Assembly: GCF_006715785.1 (NCBI RefSeq)
Contig: NZ_VFNX01000001.1
Coordinates: forward strand, 2,060,501 to 2,124,500
Reading direction: 5' to 3'
Source: Streptomyces puniciscabiei
GTDB taxonomy: Bacteria; Actinomycetota; Actinomycetes; Streptomycetales; Streptomycetaceae
DNA: 64,000 nt
A program made the translations under genes and the position numbers. Shown here in pieces: positions 1 to 8,587 of the stretch; the stretch's first letter is position 1; each line of letters begins with the position of its first letter. The notes below the pieces were generated by a model, which saw nothing but the letters and a program-made list of their open reading frames with translations, was not told the origin of the DNA and made no database searches.

Positions 1-155
1 GAGCCGGAGCAGTTGCTGAGCGCGACGGTGCCGGCGAAGTTGACGGTGGCCTTGGGCTTGGCGGCAGTGGTGGTGTGCGGCGCGGCGACCGCGGGGGTCG
101 CGCCCAGCCCGGCTATGGCCAGGGAGGAGAGCGCGGCAAGGAGAGGCTTGTTCAT
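1..155 (-). CDS. Secreted protein, N-terminal part only (window edge)
   Basis: The frame opens with ATG at 155-153 and runs off the left edge after 51 codons. A GAGGGGA ribosome binding site lies about 9 bases upstream. The N-terminus MNKPLLAALSSLAIAGLGAT reads as a Sec signal peptide with an AVA-A type cleavage site near residue 27. The mature start contains VNFAGTVALSNCSGS, which resembles the beginning of trypsin-like (S1) secreted proteases of Streptomyces, where a Cys precedes the His-containing strand. That assignment is inference, because no catalytic residue is inside the window. Confidence 0.75.
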   Translation of the reverse strand, partial: MNKPLLAALSSLAIAGLGATPAVAAPHTTTAAKPKATVNFAGTVALSNCSG

Positions 156-306
156 GTGGGGGTCCCCTCTGACGACTTGGGCGACCGAAGTCCTCCGGCC
201 GCCCGCTCGCTTGTCATGCACATCATCAGTGCACGAGGGGGACGGGAACAAGAAGCCCGCTCAGGTCATAGGGGTTTCCCTGTGCCTCCCGGCCCGAGCA
301 ACTCCG

Positions 307-591
307 TTACCGGTCCGGGGGTTTGGTGACGACGGCCCCGAACAGGGCGAGACCCAGGGAGTCCCTGGGCCCGGGCTCGGGCAGTCCACACGCGGCCTCC
401 GCCGGCTCGCCGAGAGTACGGGCGCCGTGGACCCGGTCCGGCCGGTCGTCCCGCCCGCTCAGCACCAGCCGGCCGTCCGCCACGGCGGCCCGGACCCGCT
501 CGACGGCCCGCTCGCGGTCCTCGTCGGAGGCGAGCACGTCGGAGTGGGGCACCGGTTGCCGAGACGGGGAGAGGTGGGGCTGCTCGGTCAT
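307..591 (-). CDS. Short DUF1707-like protein
   Basis: A protein of 94 residues. ATG 591-589 is preceded by GAGGAC about 9 bases upstream, which makes it a better start than the frame opening 33 bases earlier. Residues about 18-65 carry the DUF1707 pattern (VLASDEDRERAVERVRAAV, then GRLVL, then a VHGARTLGEP segment). The second half departs from the usual sequence: GRDDRPDR where ELDDRLDR is typical, and Pro instead of Leu after the RTLGE. DUF1707 proteins of Streptomyces usually continue into membrane helices. This one stops after about 30 further residues, so it may be a worn-down copy. Function unknown. Confidence 0.6.
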   Translation of the reverse strand: MTEQPHLSPSRQPVPHSDVLASDEDRERAVERVRAAVADGRLVLSGRDDRPDRVHGARTLGEPAEAACGLPEPGPRDSLGLALFGAVVTKPPDR

Positions 592-688
592 GCGGGCAGT
601 CCTCGCCCGTCGGCGTGTCGGCACGGCTCACCGACAGGCCGAGCGGCCCGGACTGGACCGTGGCGGGCGAGAAAGTGATCTTCGCCGG

Positions 689-1576
689 TCAGTGCGGGTG
701 TTTCGTGGCTCCGTGACCGTGCCCCTGGCCGCCGGGGAAGGCGGGCCCGGAGGTGGTCGGGGCGGCCGTGGTCGCCGTGGGTGCGGGCGCCTGGGACGTC
801 GTGGGGGCCGGAGCGGACGCCGAGGCGGTCGGGCCGCCGGTCGCCCGGCCCCGGCCCTGGCTCTGGGACGCCTGGACGTCCGGGGAGGGGGACGAGGGGG
901 ACGGCGAGGACGAGGGGGAGCCGCCGGCCGCCGTCGACGTGCCCTGGGCCGCGGAGCCGGTGTCCGTGCCGGGGCTCGCGGTGGCGGACGTGCCGACGGC
1001 CGGACCGGACCCGTCCGGGGCGGGGGAGTCCGAGCCGCCCGCCAGAGCGGCGATCACCGCGACGGCGCCGGCCGCCCCCAGCGCCCCGGCGACGAGCACC
1101 ACCCGGCGGCGGCCGCTCGGCTGCCGCCGTTGCTGACGCCGCCGCGCGGCGCGCCCCCCGACGGGCGCGCCCGGCTCGGCCGCCGCCGGGACCGTGGGCA
1201 GCTCGCGGGTCCGGTCGAAGGCGTTCTGCCAGCCGTGGGCGGCCGCGGGGTCGGCGTACTCGTCGTACGCCGGAGCAGAGACCGACTGCGGGAGGTACAC
1301 GTTGGGCGGCGGCGAGCCGGGGGACGCGTGACCCGCCTGCGGCGGAACCGGGGCCGGAGCCGCATCCGGCCCTCGCTCGTGTCCCGGGTGGGGCCGGGCG
1401 TCCGGGAACGACCGGGGGTGCCCCGGGTCCGGCGTCGGGGCAGTCGGGAAGGGGTGCGCCGAAGGGCCGGCCGGCGGTGCCGGGAGCGGCTGTGTGGCGG
1501 CCGCGTCGGAGCCGTGCCGGGAGGCGGGACCCGGTGTCCCGCCGCCGTCCGGTCTGTGTCCGCCGTCCATCCCCAT
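689..1576 (-). CDS. Membrane-anchored Pro/Ser/Thr-rich protein
   Basis: A protein of 295 residues. ATG 1576-1574 has GGGGAGG about 9 bases upstream; a second ATG follows two codons later. Residues 1-155 are a Pro/Gly/Asp-rich cytoplasmic part. A short basic stretch (ARRRQQRRQPSGRRR) leads into one transmembrane helix (VVLVAGALGAAGAVAVIAAL). The remaining C-terminal part is low-complexity Ser/Pro/Thr/Ala-rich and presumably outside the cell, ending in a His/Gly-rich tail (GHGHGATKHPH). No catalytic domain is visible. This architecture is common among Streptomyces envelope proteins of unknown role. It is divergent from the aminotransferase gene. Confidence 0.65.
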   Translation of the reverse strand: MGMDGGHRPDGGGTPGPASRHGSDAAATQPLPAPPAGPSAHPFPTAPTPDPGHPRSFPDARPHPGHERGPDAAPAPVPPQAGHASPGSPPPNVYLPQSVSAPAYDEYADPAAAHGWQNAFDRTRELPTVPAAAEPGAPVGGRAARRRQQRRQPSGRRRVVLVAGALGAAGAVAVIAALAGGSDSPAPDGSGPAVGTSATASPGTDTGSAAQGTSTAAGGSPSSSPSPSSPSPDVQASQSQGRGRATGGPTASASAPAPTTSQAPAPTATTAAPTTSGPAFPGGQGHGHGATKHPH

Positions 1577-1755
1577 CCCTGTGTACCTCCCCGCCCCACT
1601 TCCGTCGCCGTGCGGGATCCGGCGCCCGGCGGCACCGCATTCTAGGGACGCGGGTGACCGCCGAGACAGCCGATGGAGATATCGGGGCAAACCGATGTGT
1701 CTCACGTGTCGGAAAACACGACCCATGAGGCATTACCGGGCCGTAAGCTCACGTC

Positions 1756-2967
1756 ATGCAGGTGATCCAGTCGACCAAGCTCGCCAACGTCTGTTACGAG
1801 ATCCGGGGCCCGGTTCTCGAGGAGGCCATGCGGCTTGAGGCGGCGGGCCACCGCATCCTCAAGCTCAACACGGGCAACCCGGCCGCCTTCGGCTTCGAGT
1901 GCCCCCCGGAGATCCTGGAGGACATCCTCCGCAACGTCTCCACGGCGCACGGCTACGGCGACGCCAAGGGCCTGCTGGCCGCCCGCCGCGCCGTCGTCAT
2001 GCACAACCAGACGATCGGCATCGAGACGGACGTCGAGCACGTCTTCATCGGCAACGGCGTCTCCGAGCTGATCGTGATGGCGATGCAGGGCCTGCTGGAC
2101 GACGGGGACGAGGTGCTCGTACCCGCCCCGGACTACCCGCTGTGGACCGCCGCCGTCTCCCTGTCCGGCGGTACGGCGGTGCACTACCGCTGCGACGAGC
2201 AGTCGGACTGGATGCCCGACCTCGCCGATGTCGAGCGCAAGGTCACCGACCGCACCAAGGCCATCGTCATCATCAACCCCAACAACCCGACGGGGGCCGT
2301 CTACGACGAGGCCATGCTCAAGGGGCTCACGGACATCGCCCGGCGGCACAACCTCCTCGTCTGCTCCGACGAGATCTACGACAAGATCCTCTACGACGGC
2401 GCCACGCACACCCCGACCGCCAAGATCGCCCCCGATCTGCTCACCCTCACCTTCAACGGCATGTCGAAGGCCTACCGGGTGGCCGGGTACCGGGTGGGGT
2501 GGATGTCGATCTCCGGGCCGCGCGCGCACGCCGACTCCTACATCGAGGGCCTGACGATCCTGGCGAACATGCGACTGTGCGCCAACATGCCGGGACAGCA
2601 CGGGGTGGTCGCCGCGCTCAGCGGACGCCAGTCGATCAAGGACCTGGTGCTGCCGGGCGGGCGGCTGAAGGAGCAGGTGGACACGGCGTACGAGCTGCTG
2701 ACGCAGATCCCGGGCGTCAGCTGCGTCCGCCCCAAGGGCGCGCTGTACCTCTTCCCGCGGCTCGACCCCCAGGCCTTCAAGATCAAGGACGACCGGCAGA
2801 TGGTCCTGGACCTGCTGCGCCAGGAGAAGATCATGGTCGTCCAGGGCACGGGCTTCAACTGGCCCGAGCCGGATCACTTCCGGGTGGTGACCCTGCCGTC
2901 GGTCGGCGACCTCCGGGACGCGATCACCCGGATCGGCAACTTCCTGGACGGCTACAGCCAGCCGTAG
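1756..2967 (+). CDS. PLP-dependent aminotransferase (AlaA/AlaT type)
   Basis: A class I/II aminotransferase of 403 residues, full length for the family. Visible motifs are NPNNPTGAVY (substrate and phosphate region), SDEIYDKILY (cofactor Asp and Tyr) and FNGMSKAYRVAGYRVGW, which holds the Schiff-base lysine and the phosphate-binding Arg. Close relatives are annotated as alanine (glutamate-pyruvate) aminotransferases, so alanine synthesis is the likely role; exact substrates are inferred. The start codon has no ribosome binding site. Instead TAAGCT at 1744-1749 ends six bases before ATG, which fits a leaderless mRNA. Confidence 0.9.
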   Translation: MQVIQSTKLANVCYEIRGPVLEEAMRLEAAGHRILKLNTGNPAAFGFECPPEILEDILRNVSTAHGYGDAKGLLAARRAVVMHNQTIGIETDVEHVFIGNGVSELIVMAMQGLLDDGDEVLVPAPDYPLWTAAVSLSGGTAVHYRCDEQSDWMPDLADVERKVTDRTKAIVIINPNNPTGAVYDEAMLKGLTDIARRHNLLVCSDEIYDKILYDGATHTPTAKIAPDLLTLTFNGMSKAYRVAGYRVGWMSISGPRAHADSYIEGLTILANMRLCANMPGQHGVVAALSGRQSIKDLVLPGGRLKEQVDTAYELLTQIPGVSCVRPKGALYLFPRLDPQAFKIKDDRQMVLDLLRQEKIMVVQGTGFNWPEPDHFRVVTLPSVGDLRDAITRIGNFLDGYSQP

Positions 2968-3066
2968 CGGAGAGAGTCCCGGGGACTCCTTTCCGTGACT
3001 CGACTCAACTTTAGACGAAATCCAAGCTAGGATGGCTTCCTGTCAGAGCACAGGAGGCCATCCCCC

Positions 3067-3486
3067 ATGTACGAACCGATCCGCAGCAAGTCGGTCCACA
3101 GCACGATGGCCGGCACCGCCTCCGACTTCCCCCACCGCTCGCGCGAGGAGGAGCTCGACATCCAGCTCGCCGGCCACCTCGCCGCGCTGCTCGCCGTGAC
3201 GGACGAGCTGCGCGGGCTGACTCCGTCGGCCGACCTGGAGACCGCCGGTGAGCGGCTCGCCGAGCAGGTGGCCCGGCTCCGAGGAGGGCGCTCTCCGCTG
3301 CGGGCGACGCCGTCCGCGACCGGCGATCCCGCGGCGCTGCACCGGCGTGCGCACGCCCTGGCCGGACGCGCGCTCGTGGTCGCCGCGTCGCGCGCCGACA
3401 CCGCGGCGGCCATCCTCGCGGCCGAGCGGATGGACGCGCACGCCGACGCGGGATCCGATCCGAAGGAACTCAGCTCCACCCACTGA
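3067..3486 (+). CDS. Small conserved protein of unknown function
   Basis: A soluble protein of 139 residues, rich in Ala, Arg and charged residues and predicted mostly helical. AGGAGG lies 10 bases before ATG. A possible -10 (TAGGAT, about 3029-3034) gives a short leader. No signal peptide, membrane segment or enzyme motif is visible. An internal stretch, about residues 90-125, is a long Ala-rich amphipathic helix. I do not recognise the family. It stands alone, downstream of the aminotransferase and followed by a terminator-like hairpin. Confidence 0.65.
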   Translation: MYEPIRSKSVHSTMAGTASDFPHRSREEELDIQLAGHLAALLAVTDELRGLTPSADLETAGERLAEQVARLRGGRSPLRATPSATGDPAALHRRAHALAGRALVVAASRADTAAAILAAERMDAHADAGSDPKELSSTH

Positions 3487-3512
3487 CCCCTGCCCGGGGT
3501 CCCCTCGACGGC

Positions 3513-3550
3513 CCCGGTCCGCGTGCACCCGCAGCGACGCGCGGACCGGG
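3513..3550 (+). terminator. Hairpin downstream of 3067-3486
   Basis: An 11-bp perfect stem (3513-3523 pairing with 3540-3550, CCCGGTCCGCG and its complement) with a 16-base loop lies 27 bases after the stop codon. No U-tract follows, as is usual in Streptomyces. Confidence 0.45.
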
Positions 3551-3679
3551 CGCCATGACACTGCGTTCGCTCCGGCCGACTTCTCGGGGTGCGGGGCGTG
3601 TCGTCGGTGCGGTGGGGCGGGCCGCGTTTCGCCGCGGGAGCCTGTGTCGTCCGGCGGCTGTCGGCCGTGCGTGGTTCTC

Positions 3680-3714
3680 GCGCAGTTCCCCGCGCCCCTT
3701 CGGGGCGCGTTGCA
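3680..3714. repeat. Streptomyces dispersed repeat (CGCAGTTCCCCGCGCCCC type)
   Basis: The element contains CGCAGTTCCCCGCGCCCC followed by a hairpin (CGCGCCCC, loop TTC, GGGGCGCG, 3691-3709). The same word with small changes recurs at 53530-53566. From memory this sequence is scattered in intergenic regions of many Streptomyces genomes. Confidence 0.6.
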
Positions 3715-3898
3715 GTACACGGGCGAAGGCCTGCCGTCCTGCTCCCGCGGGCGAGCGGGAACGTGACGACAGGCCCAGAGCCCCCACGCCGTTGTGCGGG
3801 CCTCGCCGGTATGTCACCACGGCCGGCCGTGACGATCGCTGGTCAGGGCACGGCGGCCGGCCGTGGAGTCTTTCGGGATCTCTTCCGAGGTGCGGGCC

Positions 3899-5719
3899 TC
3901 AGCCCAGGCGCTCCACCAGCGCGTGGTACTGGTCCCACAGTTCCTTCGGGGTGTGGTCACCGAAGGTGCCCAGGTGCTCGGGGACCAGGGCGGCCTCCTC
4001 GCGCCAGACGTCCTTGTCGACCGTGAGCAGGAAGTCCAGGTCGGAGTCGGAGAGTTCCAGGCCCTTGGTGTCGAGGGCCGTCTTGGTCGGCAGCACGCCG
4101 ATCGGGGTCTCGACGCCCTCGGCCTTGCCGTCCAGGCGCTCCACGATCCACTTCAGGACGCGGGAGTTCTCGCCGAAGCCGGGCCAGACGAACCTGCCCT
4201 CGTCGTTCTTGCGGAACCAGTTGACGTAGTAGATCTTCGGCAGCTTGGACTGGTCCTTGTCCTTGGCCACGTCGATCCAGTGGGCCATGTAGTCGCCCAT
4301 GTTGTAGCCGCAGAACGGCAGCATCGCGAACGGGTCGCGGCGCAGCTCGCCGACCTTGCCCTCGGCGGCGGCGGTCTTCTCGGAGGCGACGTTGGCGCCG
4401 AGGAACACGCCGTGGTTCCAGTCGAAGGACTCCGTCACCAGCGGCACCGCGGAGGCGCGGCGGCCGCCGAAGAGGATCGCCGAGATCGGCACGCCCTTGG
4501 GGTCCTCCCACTCCGGCGCGATGATCGGGCACTGGGAGGCGGGGGTGGTGAAGCGGGCGTTGGGGTGCGCGGCGGGCTCGGCGGAGTCCGGGGTCCAGTC
4601 GCGGCCCTTCCAGTCCGTGAGGTGGGCCGGGGTCTCCTCCGTCATGCCCTCCCACCACACGTCGCCGTCGTCGGTGAGGGCGACGTTGGTGAAGACCGAG
4701 TTGCCCCACAGGGTCTTCATCGCGTTGGCGTTGGTGTGCTCGCCGGTGCCGGGCGCGACGCCGAAGAAGCCGGCCTCGGGGTTGATCGCGTACAGGCGGC
4801 CGTCCTCGCCGAAGCGCATCCAGGCGATGTCGTCGCCGATGGTCTCCACGGTCCAGCCGGAGATCATGGGCTCCAGCATGGCGAGGTTGGTCTTGCCGCA
4901 GGCGCTCGGGAAGGCGGCGGCGACGTACTTGGACTCGCCCTGCGGCGGGGTGAGCTTGAGGATCAGCATGTGCTCGGCCAGCCAGCCCTCGTCACGCGCC
5001 ATGACGGAGGCGATACGCAGCGCGTAGCACTTCTTGCCGAGCAGGGCGTTGCCGCCGTAGCCGGAGCCGTAGGACCAGATCTCGCGCGACTCGGGGAAGT
5101 GCGAGATGTACTTGGTGGAGTTGCACGGCCACGGAACGTCCTCCTGGCCCTGCTCCAGCGGGGCGCCGAGGGAGTGGACGGCCTTCACGAAGAAGCCGTT
5201 GTCACCGAGCTCGTCCAGGACGGCCTGGCCCATGCGCGTCATCGTGCGCATCGAGACGGCGACGTAGGCGGAGTCGGTGATCTCCACGCCGATCGCGGAC
5301 AGCGGGGAGCCGAGCGGGCCCATGCAGAACGGGACGACGTACATGGTGCGGCCCCGCATGGAGCCCCGGAACAGGCCCTTCTCGCCGCTGAAGATCTCCC
5401 GCATCTCGGCGGGGGCCTTCCAGTGGTTGGTGGGGCCGGCGTCCTCCTCCTTCTCGGAGCAGATGAAGGTGCGGTCCTCGACGCGCGCGACGTCGGTCGG
5501 GTCGGAGGCCGCGTAGTAGGAGTTGGGGCGCTTGATCGGGTCGAGCTTCTTGAAGGTGCCCTTCGCGACCAGCTCCTCGCACAGCCGGTCGTACTCGGCC
5601 TCGGAGCCGTCACACCAGACCACGTCGTCCGGCTGCGTGAGTTCGGCGATCTCGTTGACCCAGGAGATCAGTGCCTGGTGGTTGGTGGGAACGCTGGTAG
5701 CCGAGTTGTCGCGCGCCAC
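3899..5719 (-). CDS. pckG: Phosphoenolpyruvate carboxykinase (GTP)
   Basis: GTP-dependent PEPCK, 606 residues, the usual length. It converts oxaloacetate plus GTP to phosphoenolpyruvate, CO2 and GDP in the cytoplasm (gluconeogenesis and C3-C4 balancing). Visible motifs include the GTP-type P-loop FPSACGKTN in the middle of the chain, the substrate-loop region around residues 80-90, and [20 protein letters not shown]. The start is GTG at 5719-5717 with AGGAG about 7 bases upstream. It is a single-gene unit facing the small unknown gene downstream and divergent from the hemolysin III-like gene. Confidence 0.95.
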   Translation of the reverse strand: MARDNSATSVPTNHQALISWVNEIAELTQPDDVVWCDGSEAEYDRLCEELVAKGTFKKLDPIKRPNSYYAASDPTDVARVEDRTFICSEKEEDAGPTNHWKAPAEMREIFSGEKGLFRGSMRGRTMYVVPFCMGPLGSPLSAIGVEITDSAYVAVSMRTMTRMGQAVLDELGDNGFFVKAVHSLGAPLEQGQEDVPWPCNSTKYISHFPESREIWSYGSGYGGNALLGKKCYALRIASVMARDEGWLAEHMLILKLTPPQGESKYVAAAFPSACGKTNLAMLEPMISGWTVETIGDDIAWMRFGEDGRLYAINPEAGFFGVAPGTGEHTNANAMKTLWGNSVFTNVALTDDGDVWWEGMTEETPAHLTDWKGRDWTPDSAEPAAHPNARFTTPASQCPIIAPEWEDPKGVPISAILFGGRRASAVPLVTESFDWNHGVFLGANVASEKTAAAEGKVGELRRDPFAMLPFCGYNMGDYMAHWIDVAKDKDQSKLPKIYYVNWFRKNDEGRFVWPGFGENSRVLKWIVERLDGKAEGVETPIGVLPTKTALDTKGLELSDSDLDFLLTVDKDVWREEAALVPEHLGTFGDHTPKELWDQYHALVERLG

Positions 5720-5731
5720 GGTTGCTCCTAA

Positions 5732-5761
5732 GTGAGGGATTTATACCCTGGTGAGGGATTT
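5732..5761 (-). promoter_or_regulatory. Direct repeat and possible promoter of pckG
   Basis: GTGAGGGATTT occurs twice (5732-5742 and 5751-5761, 19-base period) immediately upstream of the pckG ribosome binding site. Between them, on the minus strand, lies TATAAA (about 5741-5746), a good -10. A repressor or activator binding the repeats would sit on the promoter. The -35 is not obvious. Confidence 0.4.
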
Positions 5762-6016
5762 TGTCCTGTTGCCCCGTGGGGGCTGCGACCCGGATGCTTC
5801 ACGGGATGCTCATCCGGTGCCGACCGCACTCATTTGATCATCCGCCCAGAGTGCGCATCTGTCCAGGGGACCTCACAGGTGAGCGAAGTGAGGAAGACCA
5901 CGGTTTCCAGGCCTGTTTGCGTTCCCTTTACGTCCAGGTTTGCGTCACCTGAAGGTCTTTTTGCGTTCGATCAACCAAGACCTCCCTGACACCCGACTTA
6001 CGGCGCCGTAGGTACC

Positions 6017-6736
6017 ATGCCGCCCATGACTGCGTCCGTCCCCGACGCGCCCACGGACACGCCGGCCCCCGCCCGCGGTCCCGCGCTCTCACTGCCGCAA
6101 CAGGTCAAGCCCAGGCTCCGCGGCTGGCTGCACCTCGGTATGTTCCCGGCCGTACTCATCGCGGGCCTCGTGCTCACCGCCCTCGCCGACTCCACCAGAG
6201 GCCGGATCGCGTGCGGCATCTACGTCCTGACGGCCTGCCTGCTCTTCGGCGTCAGCGCGCTGTACCACCGGGGCAACTGGAGCCCCCGGATGGACGGCGT
6301 CCTGCGCCGCCTGGATCACGCCAACATCTTCCTGATCATCGCGGGCACCTACACCCCGCTGACCCTGCTGCTCCTGCCCGGGGCCAAGGGCCAGTGGCTG
6401 CTGTGGGGCATCTGGGCCGCCGCCGCGGCCGGCATCGTCTTCCGCGTCTTCTGGGTCGGCGCCCCACGGTGGCTCTATACGCCCTGCTACATCGCGATGG
6501 GCTGGGCGGCCGTGTTCTTCCTGCCCGACTTCATGCGTACCGGCGGCATAGCGGTCCTGGTCCTGGTGATCGTCGGAGGCCTGCTCTACAGCGCCGGTGG
6601 CGTGGTCTACGGCATCAAGCGCCCGAACCCGTCACCGCGCTGGTTCGGCTTCCACGAGGTCTTCCACTCCTTCACCCTCGCCGCGTTCGTCGTCCACTAC
6701 GTCGGCATCTCGCTGGTGGCCTACCAGCACGCGTAA
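6017..6736 (+). CDS. Hemolysin III family membrane protein (PAQR-like)
   Basis: An integral membrane protein of 239 residues with seven predicted helices. The family signatures are present: SALYHR after helix 2, LDHANIFLIIAGTYTP in helix 3, and FHEVFHSFTL near the C-terminus. The conserved His and Asp residues of this superfamily bind zinc in PAQR receptors. The physiological role in bacteria is unclear; the hemolysin name comes from the Bacillus homologue. Two possible starts (ATG 6017 and ATG 6026) have no clear ribosome binding site, although TAGGTA at 6009-6014 resembles a -10. A strong hairpin follows the gene. Confidence 0.85.
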   Translation: MPPMTASVPDAPTDTPAPARGPALSLPQQVKPRLRGWLHLGMFPAVLIAGLVLTALADSTRGRIACGIYVLTACLLFGVSALYHRGNWSPRMDGVLRRLDHANIFLIIAGTYTPLTLLLLPGAKGQWLLWGIWAAAAAGIVFRVFWVGAPRWLYTPCYIAMGWAAVFFLPDFMRTGGIAVLVLVIVGGLLYSAGGVVYGIKRPNPSPRWFGFHEVFHSFTLAAFVVHYVGISLVAYQHA

Positions 6737-6751
6737 GCCCCTTCCGCCCCC

Positions 6752-6781
6752 ACGGCCACGGCTCATCCGAGCCGTGGCCGT
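6752..6781 (+). terminator. Strong hairpin terminator after the hemolysin III-like gene
   Basis: A perfect 12-bp stem (ACGGCCACGGCT, loop of six, and its complement), followed by TCTTTCGT. It separates the membrane gene from the TetR gene, whose promoter lies just after it. Confidence 0.75.
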
Positions 6782-6805
6782 CTTTCGTGCCTGACAATGA
6801 CCGGC

Positions 6806-7441
6806 ATGACGGCCGCACGCACCCCCAGCACCTCCCCCGCCGACCGGCCCCGCCTCGGCCTGCGGGAACGCAAGAAGATCAAGACCCGGGAGGCGATCCG
6901 CGCGGCGACGTACGCACTGGTCCGGGAGCAGGGGTACGACGCCACCACGATCGACCAGATCGCCGAGCGGGCCGAGGTGTCGCCGTCGACCGTCTTCCGG
7001 TACTTCCCGACCAAGGAGGACATCGTCCTCACGGACGAGTACGACCTGATGATGGCCGAGGAGCTGCGGGCACGCCCGGCCGACGAACCGCTGATCCAGT
7101 CCCTGCGGTACGTCATGCACCGGGCGCTCGACCTGTCGCCGGCCGAGGACCCCGAGGTGACCCGGTTGCGCGTGCGCCTCGGGGTCGAGGTACCGGCCGT
7201 CCGCAGCCGGATGTCCGAGAGCATGGCGAGCACCGGCGTCCTGCTCCGCCAGGTCGTCGCGGACCGCACCGGCCTCGATCCGGAGAGTCTCGAGGTGCGG
7301 GTCTACGCCATGTCGCTCATCGGCGGGCTCATGGAGGTCATCCGGTACTGGGGCGAGAACGACCAGCAGGGCGACCTCAGCGAGCTGATGGAGCGTGCCC
7401 TCGACGTCCTGGAGCGCGGCCTGCCCAGGGAAAACCACTGA
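6806..7441 (+). CDS. TetR family transcriptional regulator
   Basis: A protein of 211 residues. The N-terminal helix-turn-helix is typical of TetR: TREAIRAATYALVREQGYDA, then TTIDQIAERAEVSPSTVFRYF, then PTKEDIVL. The C-terminal half is the variable ligand-binding and dimer part; its ligand cannot be read from sequence. I prefer ATG 6806 over ATG 6797 because GACAAT at 6793-6798 would be a -10 with a seven-base gap to 6806, so the earlier ATG overlaps the promoter. No target gene is obvious from position: the upstream gene is terminated and the downstream gene is a nuclease-like protein 33 bases away. Confidence 0.88.
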   Translation: MTAARTPSTSPADRPRLGLRERKKIKTREAIRAATYALVREQGYDATTIDQIAERAEVSPSTVFRYFPTKEDIVLTDEYDLMMAEELRARPADEPLIQSLRYVMHRALDLSPAEDPEVTRLRVRLGVEVPAVRSRMSESMASTGVLLRQVVADRTGLDPESLEVRVYAMSLIGGLMEVIRYWGENDQQGDLSELMERALDVLERGLPRENH

Positions 7442-7474
7442 GGTCACGGCGGTCCGGCGTGCGATGCTGACGGG

Positions 7475-8206
7475 GTGAACGGACCCGAGATCCACGTCGA
7501 AGTCGCCCCCGCGCTCCATCTGTTCGTGCCGGCCGCCCGCCGCACCGGCGCCACGCCGCTCGGCACGGACGGTGTCTCGACGCTCGGCCATGTCATCGAG
7601 TCCCTCGGCGTCCCGCTGACCGAGGTCGGCGCGCTGGAGGTGGACGGCCGCGAGGTGCCGGTGTCGCACATCCCGCGGGCGGGCGAGACGGTGCGGGTAC
7701 GCCCCGTCGACCGCCCCCAGCGGGTCCCCGGTGCCCCGCTCCGCTTCCTCCTCGACGTCCACCTGGGCACGCTCGCCCGCCGCCTGCGCCTGCTCGGCGT
7801 GGACACGGCGTACGAGTCGACGGACATCGGCGACGCGGCGCTGGCCGCGCGCTCGGCGTCGCAGAAGCGGGTGATGCTGAGCCGCGACCGGGGCCTGCTG
7901 CGCCGCCGCGAACTCTGGGCCGGCGCGTTCGTCTACAGCACCCGCCCCGACGACCAGCTGCGCGACGTCCTCGACCGCTTCGCCCCGGACCTGAACCCCT
8001 GGACCCGCTGCACCGCCTGCAACGGCCTGCTGAAACAGGCCACGAAGGCCGAGGTCGCCGACCAGCTCAAGCACGGCACCCAGCGCTCCTACGACGTCTT
8101 CGCCCAGTGCACGGAGTGCGGCCGCGCGTACTGGAAGGGCGCGCACCACGGCCAGCTGGAGGCGGTCGTGGAGCGGGCGTTGAGCATGCGTACCCAGGGG
8201 CACTGA
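7475..8206 (+). CDS. Mut7-C RNase-domain protein with N-terminal ubiquitin-like domain
   Basis: A protein of 243 residues. Residues about 1-85 match the Mut7-C ubiquitin/ThiS-like N-terminal domain. The rest is the Mut7-C (PIN-fold) domain: RFLLDVHLGTLARRLRLLG with the early acidic residue, SRDRGLLRR, and a C-terminal zinc ribbon built from CTACNG and CTECGRAYWKG. The family is predicted to be a nuclease linked to RNA turnover, and experimental data are scarce. The start is GTG; GATGCT at 7463-7468 lies six bases before it with no ribosome binding site, so the message is probably leaderless. Confidence 0.85.
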   Translation: MNGPEIHVEVAPALHLFVPAARRTGATPLGTDGVSTLGHVIESLGVPLTEVGALEVDGREVPVSHIPRAGETVRVRPVDRPQRVPGAPLRFLLDVHLGTLARRLRLLGVDTAYESTDIGDAALAARSASQKRVMLSRDRGLLRRRELWAGAFVYSTRPDDQLRDVLDRFAPDLNPWTRCTACNGLLKQATKAEVADQLKHGTQRSYDVFAQCTECGRAYWKGAHHGQLEAVVERALSMRTQGH

Positions 8207-8254
8207 GTACGCGCCCAGATTTCCGGGGCCGGGCCGGGCGGGTTGGCTGAGGGC

Positions 8255-8587
8255 ATGACGACAGCGAACTCCGTGCGACCGCCGGCTCCCGGCCGCGCTC
8301 TGACCCGGTGGTCGGCCTGGGGCCTGGTCCTGCTCGTCCCGAGCGTGCTCGCGGCGGCGATCGCCACTCTGGCCACCGAACAGGGCACCCGGTGCTTCGA
8401 GTACAACGAGTGCCGCCCGATTCCGGGGGCGCTCACCGCCGGCTGTCTCATCACGGCCGTCGGCGCCGGCGTCGCGGCCCTCGTGTGGCCGCGACGCCGG
8501 TGGACCGGCGGGCGGACCTGGGCCGTGGTGCTCCAGTGGAGCGCCCAGGTCCTGCTCGTCCTGCTGGTCCTCAGCTCCGGCGCCTGA
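8255..8587 (+). CDS. Small membrane protein of unknown function
   Basis: A protein of 110 residues with three predicted helices: WGLVLLVPSVLAAAIATLA, an Ala/Gly-rich helix around residues 60-80, and a C-terminal VLLVLLVLSSGA. ATG 8255 is preferred to an upstream in-frame TTG; GAGGG lies close before it. A short extracellular loop holds two Cys residues (TRCFEYNECRP) that could pair. The last 17 bases overlap the end of the convergent oxidase gene. Family not recognised. Confidence 0.6.
   Translation: MTTANSVRPPAPGRALTRWSAWGLVLLVPSVLAAAIATLATEQGTRCFEYNECRPIPGALTAGCLITAVGAGVAALVWPRRRWTGGRTWAVVLQWSAQVLLVLLVLSSGA

Larger units (their letters stand above)
3487..3898. other. Gene-free interval between two convergent genes
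   Basis: The interval holds the 3513-3550 hairpin, a Streptomyces dispersed repeat at 3680-3714 and two GC palindromes: CACGGCCGGCCGTG at 3818-3831 and a near copy at about 3848-3864. The palindromes lie just downstream of pckG and could help end its transcript. I see no protein-coding frame with a credible start here. Confidence 0.5.

Noticed and set aside
3863..5731. Long open frame (over 600 codons) on the strand opposite pckG
   Set aside because: GC-rich third positions create antisense frames. Its composition is Val/Gly/Arg/Glu-rich and it mirrors a well-recognised gene.
6797..6805. Earlier ATG of the TetR gene as start
   Set aside because: It overlaps the likely -10 hexamer, and the next ATG fits a leaderless start.
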